Positions 37,760 through 50,530 of a DNA stretch of 64,000 nt are shown piece after piece. The DNA comes from Nymphaea colorata (Eukaryota; Streptophyta; Magnoliopsida; Nymphaeales; Nymphaeaceae), in assembly GCF_008831285.2 (NCBI RefSeq), contig NC_045146.1:24693703-24757702 (forward strand). The letters are read 5' to 3'. Below the pieces are notes generated by a model that did no database searches, was not told the DNA's origin, and saw nothing but the letters and a program-made list of their open reading frames with translations. Numbering within the stretch: the stretch's first letter is position 1; every line of letters begins with the position of its first letter. The position numbers and the translations under genes were made by a program.

Positions 37760-40700
37760 CTAGTAGGAAATTTTTATGGGGGTGGGGCCAAACTATATCT
37801 TTAAAATTTTAACGAGGGCCCAAGTATAGTTTTTTCAAAATTTGTGTATATAGAATCAGGTGTAATTAGGCGGCTGGTGGCAGAAGAGATAGGTCCCATG
37901 CCCAAGTCAGCCATGATCATCGAGCAATAGAACTATAATTTATACTCTCTTACCAAAGATTAGTAAGACTATGTATTTCCTTGAGATAAAGTTGGTTGGG
38001 ACTAACTTTGAGCAGATTTATAGGCAAAAAGCATTTGGCCAGGGCTTGCACAGTCGCAGAATCCCGTCGAACGCTTTAGAGCAATGGTGGCAGGCAGCTG
38101 CGAACATGCTAAACGAGCTGTCCGCTTCATCGACAACAGGGAGTTATCTAGTTGCAGTCAGTCAGTCAACCTTCTCATGCTGAGAGTTTAACAAAGAAAT
38201 CAGGATAATCTTGGATTTGGTTTTCTCCAAAGAAAAAGTTGGATAAGCACCCTTTTGTGCCATAAACTATAATTACTTTGGAAACTAGTTTTCTTGTCCT
38301 GTGATTTATTGCCATCGCTTTTGACTGGTTTTGTGCTTCGCACTGCCCAATGATCCCAATTCCCATCACTCTCGCTAATCTAATGTTCTTATAACATTTG
38401 CTTCCTTGCTTCCACTCGAAGTATTACTTTTCCCTTAATTTTATATTCAATGGTAGCTACAATACAAACATGAGAAAACAAAAGTCTAGAGAGAGAGATA
38501 GTTTACATGTATGTATATATACTTAGTTCTGAAATAAGACTTTATAACAACTCAGCCTACTCTTCTTTCCCATCAACCATTTTTCATTTTCTTTTTGAAC
38601 AAAGGTTTATTATAATCAAGGGGAATATCATTATCAGATGTGTGACAAGTAGCAAGATCATAAACATATACACAAATTGGAATAGGGAGATGTGAAAATC
38701 AGCCCTCTGGGCGAGCTCCTCACTTCGTTGTTAAGGGCGTGAAAGCTCAACTCACCAAATCTAATGGGGACGGAAGAAAATCTTGGCTGAGGCCCACAGA
38801 CGCATTTGCGCCGAATTCAATCCAGAAACGAGAATCTGGGTTTAAGTGCGATTTTGACCCGTGATCGTTTGATTCCGAATGCCACATCTGATCTGAGTCA
38901 GATCAAAGTCAGATCCAAGTCAGAAGTTAACGTGTCTTAGCCTGGTCAAAAGCAAAACATAAATGCAAAAGCAAACCCAAATCCTGTGTACCAAAGGAGA
39001 TGATCCTGCCATATTCAACCCCGATCTTCAAACCTCCATAAATAAATTGCAGTCACCTCAAGGATGAATGGCGCAGATGGACAGAAGGTGCGGCCACATG
39101 TTTCATAGAGGCAGCGCATTCAAGGAGCATATAATGCCATTAACAGCAGAGTTTGTGCATCAAAAACTAAAAAGTTGTTACCATCTAGTACATACTGCTT
39201 CTGAGCATTCAAGATGACACAGTTCAAAAATTTTGTCGCTTCAGAACGCAAGAAAGCATGGCAAAGGGTAAAACGTGACAGTAGGACCTGTGCCAAGAAG
39301 GGAGGAGAGAGATCAATAGTTGGTTTTCTGGTTTTTTGATGTGGAACAGGGGAGACAGATTGAAAACAGAGTGGGGATGAGTCACGAGTGACGGAAAATT
39401 AAAAAAGAGACAAAGCAGCGGACGCTTTTGATTGTTTGGTATTGACAAAATTTGCCGCCTTCCAAAGAAGCACGATTAAAATTATGTGTTCCAACGTCTT
39501 CTCGTTCATGGAGATCGTTTAACTGTTGTCTGCATGCCAGATCATTTTTTCAGAATGCCCTCAAAGCTTCAACGTTTGCTCGGTCTCGCCTAACTGTTCT
39601 CAGAGCAGTTGGGGTGCTTCTGATAAAGAAGGCCAGTCATCTTCATAGCAGAAGATGGAGAAACTGTGACTTTTTTCAGATGTGAGACGTTTAACCAATG
39701 CAGAGGTCTCCAACATAAAACCTGCTTTACAATTGAAACCCTGCCAGGTTCTGTCGGCAGCGAGTCTCTTTCTCTGTCTCCCTGCGTTACAGTAAATTAA
39801 TGGGTTTAGGTGAAGAAACGTGTTCCTGTCACATCCTGCACATTGGGGTTCAGCAGTCTCCTCACCTCCTTAATCAGCATGTACACGTTGGTTGGAAGCA
39901 TGTGCTCTGGTGTGTTCTTCCTCCACGCGTCGGCTGCTGCAAATCATCTTTCTCTTTCGCACTAAAGCTAATCGTAGGCCCGTAACACCGTGACAAATGA
40001 AGAACATCACAAGAGAAGCCGCCCCTGGCCTACTTGGGGCAACGCAATTTGCGACCTATTATTACAGGCAAGCCGCATAGTTAAAGCAAGACAAAACTCT
40101 TTTCTCCCTCTCTTTTGCATGCAAATACGGTAGAACAGAAAATGATTCATTTTTACTCCTATTTTGTGCAATTTCTAATCATGCAACTGTTTCTCTGCTT
40201 GGCTTACCAAAAATTTTACTTCTTTCATGAAGAAAAGGATGCTGAATGAAGTTCGTCGCATAAGAAATAAGCTCTGTCGAACATATTTTCTCTGTCGACG
40301 TGAGTTGGTAATGGCTGTAACCGTGATTCTTCAACTAAATGTTCGTGAAGTCCATGGCAGGTGTCTACCATGAGAGTGACATCTTGATTGCAGATCGCAC
40401 ATGAAAGTCCGCGGCAGGTAGATATGTGTCAAGAGCTAAGGAGAGTAGGAAACAGAGCATAGAGCATGAAAGAAGTGTTAACTAGGTCTACATGTGTTGA
40501 CAAAAAGAAGGCGGAGAAGATGTGGATGGTCTCGAGTAATGCAGTCGGATCCTTCCTCCTTTTGTCTTTGCATCGTCTACTGAATGAATTTTACTAAAGA
40601 AAAAAAATTAAGAATGACAAGGTAGAGGCCATAAATGAAGTACTGTTTTGCCTTCTTTTACATTTCATTTCTTTCATAAGAAAATGGTTTGATGACCACA

Positions 40701-41370
40701 TGGTCCTGCTGTTGTAAAAAATAAAAACTTTATGATGTGTGTTTTCGAAACTAAATTGGAAAAAATAATAAAAAATTGCTTTAAAAATCTTTTAAAAAAT
40801 TAAAAGAGTGGGACATGTGGCACATTTGCATCCACCGAATGAAACTGATCTGCCAAGTATTTGATTGGAATCTGCCTATCCAACCTGACTTTCAAACACT
40901 GACAAGGACTAACGTGCTGGCCATTCTGCCAAAAATCGGAAAAGAAAACCCCAAGAAAAAAAGAAAGCGATGCGATTTCCACATGTCGGTGGTACTGAAG
41001 CAAAGCTCTCATGTCTACGCAATCAACACTTTTCCCATCTGGAAAAGCGAAAAAGAGTCTCACCAAACACGTCGACTGACTTTCTTATCTCGCTAACCAA
41101 CTTCCGACCGTGCCACCGTTTGCGAACTTTTTCATTCACTGACCACAAACTCCCCACTAACTTTTGTGTTTACCTCATCATCCAACCGCTTTCGTTCGTG
41201 AGAAAGCCAATTTCCCCACACCACAAAAGGCGGACTTATAGACTTATGTTTGCAATATATGAATAACGCTTTAGCAGTCGCTTTTACAGGTGCACATGAC
41301 TAAGCGAGGCCAACAAGAAGGAAGGAAGAAGCAAGATCCTTACGTGGATCTCCACATCCCATGCACTTCT

Positions 41371-41402
<32 letters not shown>

Positions 41403-41522
41403 CATAGCTTAATGGACTGCATGTTCTTGGATAAGAGTCATACGTCTGCTGGCAACTGTCAAATGTGGGTGACGATCGACCTTCGACCTTTATTGGCTCC
41501 CTTTCCTTTTTCTGCAGTTAGT

Positions 41523-41650
41523 TGTAGGGCTGGGCATTGGGCCGGCCTGGCCCGGGCCGACCCGAAAAAAGTGACAAAAGTTAAGCCCTTTAAGGTTATC
41601 GGGTCAGCCCGAAACCCGGCTCGTTTTTAACCGGGCCGATGAAGCATTGG
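41523..41650. repeat. GC-rich GGGCCGGCCCGGGCC-type repeat fragment
   Basis: Starts TAGGGCTGGGCATTGGGCCG and continues with alternating GGCC/CCCG/GGTC words in otherwise AT-rich DNA. Comparable sequences are common near the ends of small hAT-like elements in plants. No matching opposite end or target duplication was found, so the family is only suggested. Confidence 0.3.
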
Positions 41651-42411
41651 GCAATTGTGATAATTGAATTGGTTGCTACTCCTTAGAAGACTAGCATTTT
41701 GGAGAATCAAACGAAGAAAAAAAAATCCAAAATCAAGTTAGGTGAAGAAGATTATCTAATGTGAGTCCATGACATCCACAGCAAACACCAACTCTATTGC
41801 AGATAGGTTAAACTAGTCTCGTTTTGAGACTGCTTTTCTAATGTACTCTCTCCTCTTATGATCTACTAAAGTTCCTGGTTTTAGAGTAATGTTAGGTGAT
41901 GGAGAAGGAAAACGTGAAAGGAAGAAAGAGTAACTTTATGTCGTCAACCAGAAGAAATGAAATGAAGCAGAAGAGAAAACGAACTCTTTGCTTGAAATTG
42001 CTTACATCAACGCTGTACATAGCAGCTTACAACTGCAAAAGACTAAAAACACATAAATATTATTTTGTACAAAGAATTGAGCGTGGATCTTTCCATCCCG
42101 TAAAAAAGAAGAAGAAAAAACATTTGCGCCATAATCGTCGCAACGCAACAACTTTTATGCGTGCATCATGGCACTTCTGCTTAACCAAAAGAACAGAAAT
42201 TTACAAATACAATTGCATAGAAAAACCATGGAAATAAGTGAAGAGGGGAAGAAATGGGTCCATGCAGACAGTGGTCACCGAAGACAGTAAACCCAGTTGG
42301 GGTCGGTCAGGGTCCGGTGCGTTTCTTCAGTGATGACCAAGATCCGGTGTAAAGCCAGGAAGCTGGGCCTAGTGTCTATGTCGGACCAACCACACTGGAG
42401 TAAATGTAATG

Positions 42412-43664
42412 CTAGCAGGTCCATGTCAACATCAGGAAGATGGTGGCGGCCACCAACCAGAGTAAATCGATCGTTCCTTGCCGGAACCCGTCGCTGCTCA
42501 CTGTAGCGGGGTCCGACATGCCGGAAAATATCATCGTGTTGTTGATCGACGGGAACTGATTGCTGGAAGATTTCTGGCTGCATTAAGGAAAACGATCGAT
42601 TAAAGGCATGAGTAAGGTTAAACTGTGCTTCTCCTTTACATGTAAAATAAAAACCGAGTCGCGTACGACAAAGTTACGTGTATGAGAAAGTTGAACTGAA
42701 GACTGAGCAAAACCGGAATTGCTTCGAAATCTCGATATTTCTGGATATTTGGCGAAAAATGCATCGACTAAGGAATGGACGAATAGAAAGAGAAAGCTGC
42801 CGGAGCTGCGGAAGAGAAGGAGGGCTACCTGGGGACGGAAGGGCAGAAGGTGATGAGGTAATCGGCGCCGGAGCAGGTGAAGGTGCTGGTGGGATCATCG
42901 TAGGCGTAGCTGTAGGCGCGAGGGCAGGCATTCTTGAAGAAGCGAGAGTAGGGCGTGGGCCCGCAGGTGTCGGCGGTTCCGTAGCTGCCGCTGCAGCAAT
43001 ACCGCGGGTCCCCGAAGGCCTCGCAGGCGCTCTTGCACGCCACGCCCTCACCGGACGTCGCCTCCGTCACCCGCAGCGCCGAAGGGCAGGCCCCGTTCAG
43101 GTCCGCCAGGCACCCGGTAGCCGCACAGTTACCCGTGCCTCTCTGGGGCGTTACCATCATCGGTGCGTTGAACCCGTCCACCAAGCTCACGTCGTAGAAG
43201 TCCAGCGCCCCATTGCCGAGCGTGAACTCCGCCAGCGTCGCGGGCGGTTTAGCTCCCGCGCCGGAGCATTCCAGCCTCCCGGAGCCGCAGTCGCCGGTGA
43301 CGCAAGAGAATTTCCCGGTCGAGTCCGTGGAGCAGAGTGTCCGCGACCAGAACCGCCCCGACCATCCCGACGGCGCGGCCAGCGCGACCGTCTCCCCCTG
43401 CTTTAGCTCGAACCCCGTGGTCGACAGCGGCGCCGTGCCCGCGTTTGCCAGTACGCCCGGCCACACCGTGTAGGCGCAGTTATTCGTCATCGTAAAGGTA
43501 GCCGAATGGACACCTGAAAACAGAGACAGAGCAGTTTGTCAAATCACTAAAGCAGGAGTAGAGGAGGAAGGTGCATTTTAAGTTGTTTCCGTCTTACCTG
43601 AAAAGAAGAGGAAGAAGAAGAGGAAGGGTTGGGAGGAAGTAGAGATAGGGAACAGTGGAGCCAT
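42412..43664 (-). CDS. Thaumatin-like protein (PR-5 family) with predicted GPI-anchored C-terminal tail
   Basis: Paralogue of the gene at 25.7-27.7 kb, same strand. Three exons: 43598-43664 (signal peptide starting MAPLFPIS with a Phe/Leu core), 42829-43513 (thaumatin domain) and 42412-42577 (tail), in frame, 305 residues. The domain begins TFTMTNNCAYTVWPG and has all 16 cysteines, the family signature GKFSCVTGDCGSGRLEC, and the acidic-cleft block DFYDVSLVDGFNAP. Exon 3 continues FCPSVP with SQKSSSNQFPS and ends in IDLLWLVAATIFLMLTWTC, a clear hydrophobic GPI-type tail with a possible attachment site near SSDG. The splice donor reads CCCCAG|GTAGCC, so an unspliced transcript stops at the TAG inside the donor and would give a soluble protein of 251 residues. 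Intron 2 (42578-42828) is only 251 bases. Some members of this family are plasma-membrane or plasmodesmal proteins with such tails. The anchoring here is a prediction. Confidence 0.9.
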
Positions 43665-43777
43665 CGATGGACAATCAATCAATGCTTGGATTTAGGCGCA
43701 GCGCTAAAGCCACTGTACTGTAGTAGCCTGTGGAAGAGAGACAAGAAGAATGAAGGGCGTGGTTGTTGTGGAGTGCA

Positions 43778-43785
43778 TATTTATA
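43778..43785 (-). promoter_or_regulatory. Probable TATA box of the second thaumatin-like gene
   Basis: TATAAATA on the - strand, 114 bases upstream of the predicted ATG at 43664. Sequence and spacing both fit a plant core promoter. Confidence 0.5.
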
Positions 43786-45228
43786 AAGAAAGAGTGTCAT
43801 AAATAAAAGGTTGGGGGTGCGAAAGGAAGAAGATGGTGGTAGCTAAGAGCGCTGCTTCTGGGAAGAGGAATGGATTATGGGGAGGGACAAGGGGCCCCAT
43901 TCTATTTCTTGTAAGAAAAATTCCTTTTCTTATTCACCGCAGCAGAGGAATCAGAGATTTAGTTGAATGGGGGCACCTCGGCCCCGCTGGCCATCGCTTT
44001 GAAAGGCTGATGACGGGGATGGGCTTTTCAGAGGCACCAGTTTTCTACCCTTTGCTTTTTTAACAAGCGGCGTTCGTCGCCCACCGCCCACACTCCCCCG
44101 TTTGTGAATTGGAAGGTTGGTGGCGCCGGGCGGCGGTAATGGACGGAGAAAGGGCATCGGAATCTTTATCCGAATCAGGCAGGCGGCCCCAATTCGCGGG
44201 ATTGGTCTGACTCCCTTCCGGTCAAAAAAAAAAAAAACTCTACGTAGCAAACTATAATTCATTCATAAAGATTTCAAAGTGTAGAGGTAATATAATCTAT
44301 TTAAAATTTTAAAATACTAAAGAAAAAAAAGAATCAAATGTTGCACTATATAATATAACAAAAATCTTCTCTTATGAATATGAATCGAGGCGGCTAACCA
44401 TTAGGAATCTTCTGTTTTGGATGTCAATGTTCCCAATCTATAAAAGCTGAAACAGGGATGAATGAACTTTAGAGGTGCATTTTGAGCCTCTAATCATGCT
44501 ACAAGCAACATCAAATATGGAGGGAGATTCTCTCCTTCCTTCTCTTTGCTCTTGGGGTTTATGAGTTGCTGTTTTTCAGCTAGATTCACGGGAAATGAAT
44601 GGGCTTTCACGGACTCACGAGCTTCACCAGCCTCTTTATGCCGACTGTTCACTAGATTTAGAATGGATATCGAGAGCGACCTTGGATCCTTTGCGTTTGT
44701 CGATTTGGGGTCTGCCGGCTCCACGCGTCTCCCATAGCCTTTGATTATTTGAACACAGTTGCCCGTGAATCATGGAACAGTCCAAGACAGAAACCAAATT
44801 AATTTTTAAGTTCAAACTGATCGATGGCATTAGATCATCCTGTCTCACTAGGATTCGGCAGGGCCCCCGCACCAGATCCGACGCTAGCCGAGCCAATTAT
44901 GAAAATAAGCATTTTTTCTTGGTTGGTCTGTGTGGGCAATTGCCCACATAGTGCGACACCGGCCTCTGCCCCTGTTTTCAAGTCCTCCAAATTCATCCTT
45001 CACTTTTGATTGACTAGGACACATTCATACTTCAAGAACATAAGCAGAGATGCTGCTTGAGCTTGGAATTGAAGATGATCTTTTAAATATATGAACAAAG
45101 AAGGATGGTTTTTAAATCTAGAACAAAAAAAAAAAACTCAAACGAGCGTTTTCCATAGAACTAACTACGTAGGCGTGATCTTTGTGTTCGAAAACTCAAC
45201 AATCAACCAAAAAAAAATGTTGTTTATG

Positions 45229-45294
45229 TAATGCATATATAAGATTCTATATATGGAGAATTTAAAATTAATGCATATATAAGATTCTATATAT
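45229..45294. repeat. Direct repeat, about 26-bp unit x2, 40-bp offset
   Basis: The unit starting TAATGCATATATAAGATTCT is repeated at 45229-45254 and about 45269-45294. Confidence 0.9.
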
Positions 45295-45483
45295 AAGAAT
45301 CTAGAACATGTGTCTTTAGTTTCATGAAAAGTTGTCTAACCAGTGAATAACACTCTATTTATGCATTAGAGTGCAATGTTTATGGCGTAAGTTAGATTCT
45401 GCACCTGTATGAAACCAATTGCAAATTGCTCGTCAGATATGTGCGCTGTTGTATGGCCACCGGCGGTCAACATTGTTTTTTCC

Positions 45484-46151
45484 TCCAAAATTTCTTGAGG
45501 CCCAACAAACGAGGGAAATTTTTACTCCAATCCATCAAACCACCTGAACCGGATTTGAAAGTAGAGAAGTCAACTAGTCCGATTTGAATTGGATGTACCC
45601 TTAATTCTACTTTTTCTTCTGATATTCACATATTGAGATTCATTCAGATTCAAATAAAAAAAAAAAAGTTATATCTGAAATCTGAATCTGATTTTTACAT
45701 TCATGTCCAAATCCAAATTTTAAACCGAATCGAGCATTTGGTTACATTTATTTAGCCTCTTAACTAATCTGAATCTCATTTACATATTAGTGCTTCTTAA
45801 CTATGCTTCCTCTGTATGAAAAGTGAAAGAATGAATTTAGAGTCTAGCCGAGCCTAGGTATAAGTTAGCAGATGTGCACATCCTCTCAGTTAATCCTATT
45901 TATATAATAGTTAATCCAAAATTTCTTTAGGCCCAACGAAGGAGGGGAATTTTTATTCCAATCCATCAAAGCACCCGGACCCGATTTGAAAGTAGGGAAG
46001 TCAACCAGTCCGATTTGAATTGGATATCCCCTTAATTGTGTTTTTCACATTGGGATTCATTCAAATTTAAATAAAGAAAATTTATATCTGAATCTAAATC
46101 TAATTTTTACACGTATATCCAAATCCAGATCCAAATTTTAAATCGAATCTA
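45484..46151. repeat. Direct duplication of a roughly 240-260-bp repeat block
   Basis: Copy 1 at 45484-45735 and copy 2 at 45915-46151 share an ordered series of words: TCCAAAATTTCTT, AGGCCCAAC, AATCCATCAAA, GATTTGAAAGTAG, GTCCGATTTGAATTGGAT and TTCATTCA, then the AT-rich GAATCTGAT tail. They differ by scattered substitutions and small length changes, so the duplication is not recent. Confidence 0.85.
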
Positions 46152-46612
46152 CCCAATTTTCAAAATGTAAGAGCATGGATGTCGGATATAAGATATTTAT
46201 AAAAACCAAACCAAATCCAAAATCTATCGTGTACTTATTTAAAACGAAATCCTATTCCATAGAATCTGATTGGATGTTGTTTCTTAAATCTAAATCTGAT
46301 GTGATTTGTTAATTGGATTTTTTTTTTTTTTTTGGTTGGTTTTCCATACCCGAATTTTCTAAAGCAGTACGGTTGGATACTAAACCCAAATCCATTCCAA
46401 TTGATATTGCCTAACGCATATGCTAGCCTCGAAAACTCCAAATCTGGATCAGACCCAGTGGGGACGACTTGAGAGAATCATAAACAAGATCAAATCTTAA
46501 GTACTTGGATCGCTGGAGGCAAAAGATGCAGCAGTTCATTTTGATGGGTCTTTTCATGGATCAACCTCTTCTATTCTGCAGGGTTCCCGATGAAAATGTG
46601 TCAACCCTATTT

Positions 46613-46652
<40 letters not shown>

Positions 46653-46657
46653 TATAT
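46613..46657. repeat. (TA)n microsatellite with one TG interruption
   Basis: About 45 bases of TA with a single TATG interruption near the middle. Confidence 0.95.
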
Positions 46658-47263
46658 TAGAATCCAAACTCATTCCCATTGAGATTTTAGGTATAGCCTG
46701 GGCAGTGGCCCACACCAGCCCCCAGATAGCTCCTGCTACTGATTGAGACTATGAATTGATGTTGGCTGAACGAGACAAGGTGCATGGTGTTTGCGTGACA
46801 AACGAAAGAGCAACAAACTTCTACAACCAATTCATAAAATGTCAGATCTAATCTCTTTAAGTGCTTGTTTGGTGGTGCATTGGAAGCATTTTCTGGCTTT
46901 TTAAATTTGAATGTTGAGATCTTGGCCAATTATTTGGCCAAGGAGTGTTAGCAATTAAAGAACCAAGTGAGTAAGCTGAAGCTTGAAATGATATAGGACA
47001 AGATGCCAATGGGGATGTAACTGGACTGGATTCGAATTAGCAGTACTTTTTAAGCATGATCTAATGCTTGGAATTAAACACTAAAAAAATCTACATCACA
47101 TCCTCATTGGACTTTCGAAATCGAAATTGGAAACTGAACCTGAACTAAATTATGACATGACATTGACAACGGAAAAAGTTCATATAATATCTAAATCCAA
47201 ATATGATCAGATGCCATTTCTTAGTTATGATCCCAATTTTATCTTTTAATCGGATGTTCAATT

Positions 47264-47779
47264 AAAAAAAAAAAAAAGAGTTTCTACTAACTCTGTGAAT
47301 GTCAATAAAAGTAGTGTCACTAACACTTTTACTGGTGTTTTTGTTCTATGTTAGCAAAAAAGTAACGTTTACTGACTTGAGAGATTAAATGTCAAGAAAA
47401 TCGTCTACCAACGTTCACAAACGTAACGTTGGCGTCAGTAAAAAGTCAAGTATGGGCCTTCACTGGAAGCTTATGCAGCTTAAGCGAAATGAAACAATTG
47501 TACAAAATTAAGGATTCTTCATATGAACGTTACCAAATACTTGTACCGGCGAATAATTTCACGGCTATAGAATTGTTCATATGAACGTCCCTCCCTGCTT
47601 ATGTTTTCCATGGAACGTCAGTAATGATTCTTTTTACTGGTGTTCAATCGGAATTCCTGCTTATGTTTTCCATACTGATTCTTTTTTTACTGGTGTTCAC
47701 TCGGAGCGTCAGAAGGACGTGTTTACTGACGTGACTTTTTCTATGTGTTAGTAATTTTTTTTTTTTTTTTTTTGTAGAG
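47264..47779. mobile_element. CACTA-like non-autonomous DNA transposon fragment
   Basis: The right edge, TTTTTTTTGTAGAG, resembles the reversed terminal CACTACAAAAA of plant CACTA elements with one change. The interior repeats TTTACTGACGT and TTTACTGGTGTT words about half a dozen times, like CACTA subterminal repeats. A partial tandem duplication (about 47590-47700) repeats CCTGCTTATGTTTTCCAT. There is no transposase frame and the left end is unclear, so it looks like a worn fragment. Confidence 0.35.
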
Positions 47780-50476
47780 TTAGATATGAGTGCAAATATA
47801 CAGACGCAATACATATGCATAAGCACACAGATTGGCATGCACAATTGAAAATTTTGTCATGCGCAATTAAGATAGAATTCATTCTACCAAGAGAAGGTAA
47901 ATTACCAGTGGATATCTTTCAAGTAAAATTTTCACCGTTCGCAATTCTTGGATACATGGCTAATTCCTCTCGTGATCTTGGTTTTAGGTAACTTGAGATG
48001 CAAACAAGATTCTGCGTCAAGAAGTCCACTGTGTTTGAGTCCCCAGCTCACAGACAAGTGAGATGAACGACTTCAGCTGTTGCTGTATGGGCCAAAGTAA
48101 CAAGTGAGCACAGTTTCATTATAAAGCGCAAGACAGGCTTGACATTCCTCACGCTTAATATATTTGTTTAGGAATTACCTGTGGAATTGTAGTTCAATTC
48201 TCATATTGTCTTTGAAGCTGGAAAACTTTTCTTTTTTAATTTTATAGATAAAATACAATATTGTAATTGCACCGACGTATTTTGTGTACTAAACGGGTCC
48301 ATTTTGTTTCTGAATGTTTATTTTCTTCAACTTAAATAGTATTAACTCCCTCAACACACACACACATAAATTTATGAAAAAAAAATGACCGGTCGATACG
48401 TGTTAAATCTTTTAAATACTTGCTAGCATGTTGGAATGGTACAAGGCAAAAGTTTAAATGGAATTGTACTGCAAGTCATATGTCTATTTTGTGTTTGTTT
48501 TCTTTCCTAAAGGTCAAAAAGATGGCTGAAAAAATGACCTGACATTATTGTCACAACTTAGGCTATAGTCAATGTAGTACCACTCAATTTTAACCCTTAT
48601 GTTATGTCCAACAGCCAGCGTTTTCTAAAATTTGTGAGCTCCATGTTGCAGAGATTAATGTCACAAACTTCCCCACCTTCTAACGAAGGAACATAAACTG
48701 TCCTCATAAATAGAAACCAGAGTGACTAACAAGAGTACAATCTTAGAATAAGTTACACATTATACCCATTTTCTTGTTTTATGTAACCATGGTAAGCTGC
48801 TCTTTCTAATTTTAAGTTGAGAGCATAGATCTAACAAGTTCTTGAGAATGAATTTGGGACAACCTACAGTTCTTCATGAATGTTTGGCATGGGAACTGTA
48901 CACTAAACCCGTTTTTGATGCCTGTATGCCACAATGGATTCATGATCTGGCCAACAGGAGTCATGCCACCAAGCCATTGACCTTGAGCCCCCCGGTAATG
49001 CCAACACTGATAAAGCCACCTCAAGGTCCAAAAGAAGATGAAGTCGGGTGGCTTTTGCCAACACAAAAAGATAAAGATAAAAATGATGGGTGGCAATGGC
49101 AATGGCAATGAGAGGTTTCTCCCACTTTCTTCAGCACAAAAGAGGGGAAGAGAGAGGGGAGGCAAGCAGCAGCAGTGACAGGCAGAAGCTGCAGCTGCAG
49201 GCAGACAAGCAAGTTCGACAGCCTTTTCTGGCAAAGCAGCTTTACGGAAGAATCTCATCAATCCTTGGTGAGCGAAAAGAAAAGAAGCCAAGAATTTTGG
49301 TACGGTTGGTGAAGTTTTTGGTTGTGCTAACAGAAACAGCACAGTACAGGGAGGGGGAGAGATCTTGGACGTTTTAAAAGAGGTAAATAACAAAAGGGCA
49401 TGCAAAAAGCGAAATGGGGAGAACAGAAAAGCCGGCCGCTTCCCTGTAGTAGAGTATTACAGGTCACACAACCAAACAAAGGTGAAGGCCTTTTCTTGCT
49501 TTTCTTTTTCCTGGCCCTTGCAGAAGCAGGAGAGAATGAAGGAAAGGAGATAGGAATCCGCAAGAAAACGAAGCAACTTGCATTCCTGATTACTTTTTTT
49601 CTTAATTGCAGAATAAAGGGTAGTAGCCGATCCAAAAGAAGGAGTTGGCATTTCAGTAGTCATTTTGAATTGGTGGGTGTCAGTGAGTTAGCCGTGTCTC
49701 TGTTCGCCAACTAGCCATGTTACCCGTTTGATTTGATCAGGCTTAAAAGAGGGAAACGAGGGTTGGAGTTTCTGAAACAAAAGGGAATGGAGGAAGAATC
49801 CCCCAAGCGACCAACGTCTTGATGTTAGTGAAGCTGTCTGCTCCATGGCGACTCCGGGGATCAGGGCCGGCCAGTTTTTCATACTGTGAATCTTATGGCA
49901 CTACAGTCATTTAAGCTGGTCCTTAGTTCTAAAAAAATTCATGAGTTTTTAATGATGCTTCCATGGGCAAAACCTAGTACAGAAACATTTTTCAGTTCTA
50001 CAAGAGCTTTGCGTGATTTCTTGTGGTATGAAGGAATTTTACCGGCCCATCCGGGAAGACCATGCATCTGAAAACCTGGTGTTAACATCAAAATTAGTTT
50101 GAAAACACTTGATTTGACTCTAAGATCATGTTCCTGAGGCAGTTTTAATGGCACCCAAATGGATTAATTATCAAAAGAAGCCGTTCCAAGATGGGGCCCA
50201 TTCCTTCTTCCTTCTTCTCCATGCGTTCTTTGCTCTGACTTTCATCTCACCCTCGAGTTCCTGACATCCTACCAACCGCACCTCATTCCCCAAAACCTAC
50301 CTTCAATCCTCCACCTCCATGGCTACTACCAACATTTCATTGACCAGCTTCTGTCAGTTAAATGGTCTTGAAATCTTTACAGCTTGACTGATTGGTCCGA
50401 TTCTTTTTCAGAATCTCGATTTGGTTAGACAGACTCTTACCATATTACCGCAATAAAGATGAAATGGGTACGTTAG

Positions 50477-50480
<4 letters not shown>

Positions 50481-50519
<39 letters not shown>

Positions 50520-50530
50520 GCTCTCTCTCT
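50481..50530. repeat. (CT)n microsatellite
   Basis: About 50 bases of CT dinucleotides with one A interruption. Confidence 0.95.

Larger units (their letters stand above)
33301..42411. other. Gene-free region between the two thaumatin-like genes
   Basis: No coding region can be supported. It holds a 30-bp-offset direct repeat at 34092-34144, a dispersed AT-rich repeat at about 36650-37330, an (AT)n tract at 37732-37759, a G-rich fragment with GGGGGTGGGGCC at about 37777-37820, a TA tract near 41371-41404, and a GC-rich repeat fragment at 41523-41650. The near-tRNA B-box GGATTCGAACATGG at about 33473 could be a SINE remnant, but nothing else supports that. Confidence 0.5.

Noticed and set aside
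42275-42583. A 102-codon - strand frame next to the second thaumatin-like gene
   Set aside because: It is a different frame over exon 3. The frame joined to exon 2 encodes the expected Ser-Gln-Lys start and hydrophobic tail, while this one resembles nothing known.
48812-49405. A 197-codon - strand frame
   Set aside because: No domain, signal or splice support. Composition follows a purine-rich tract read on the opposite strand.
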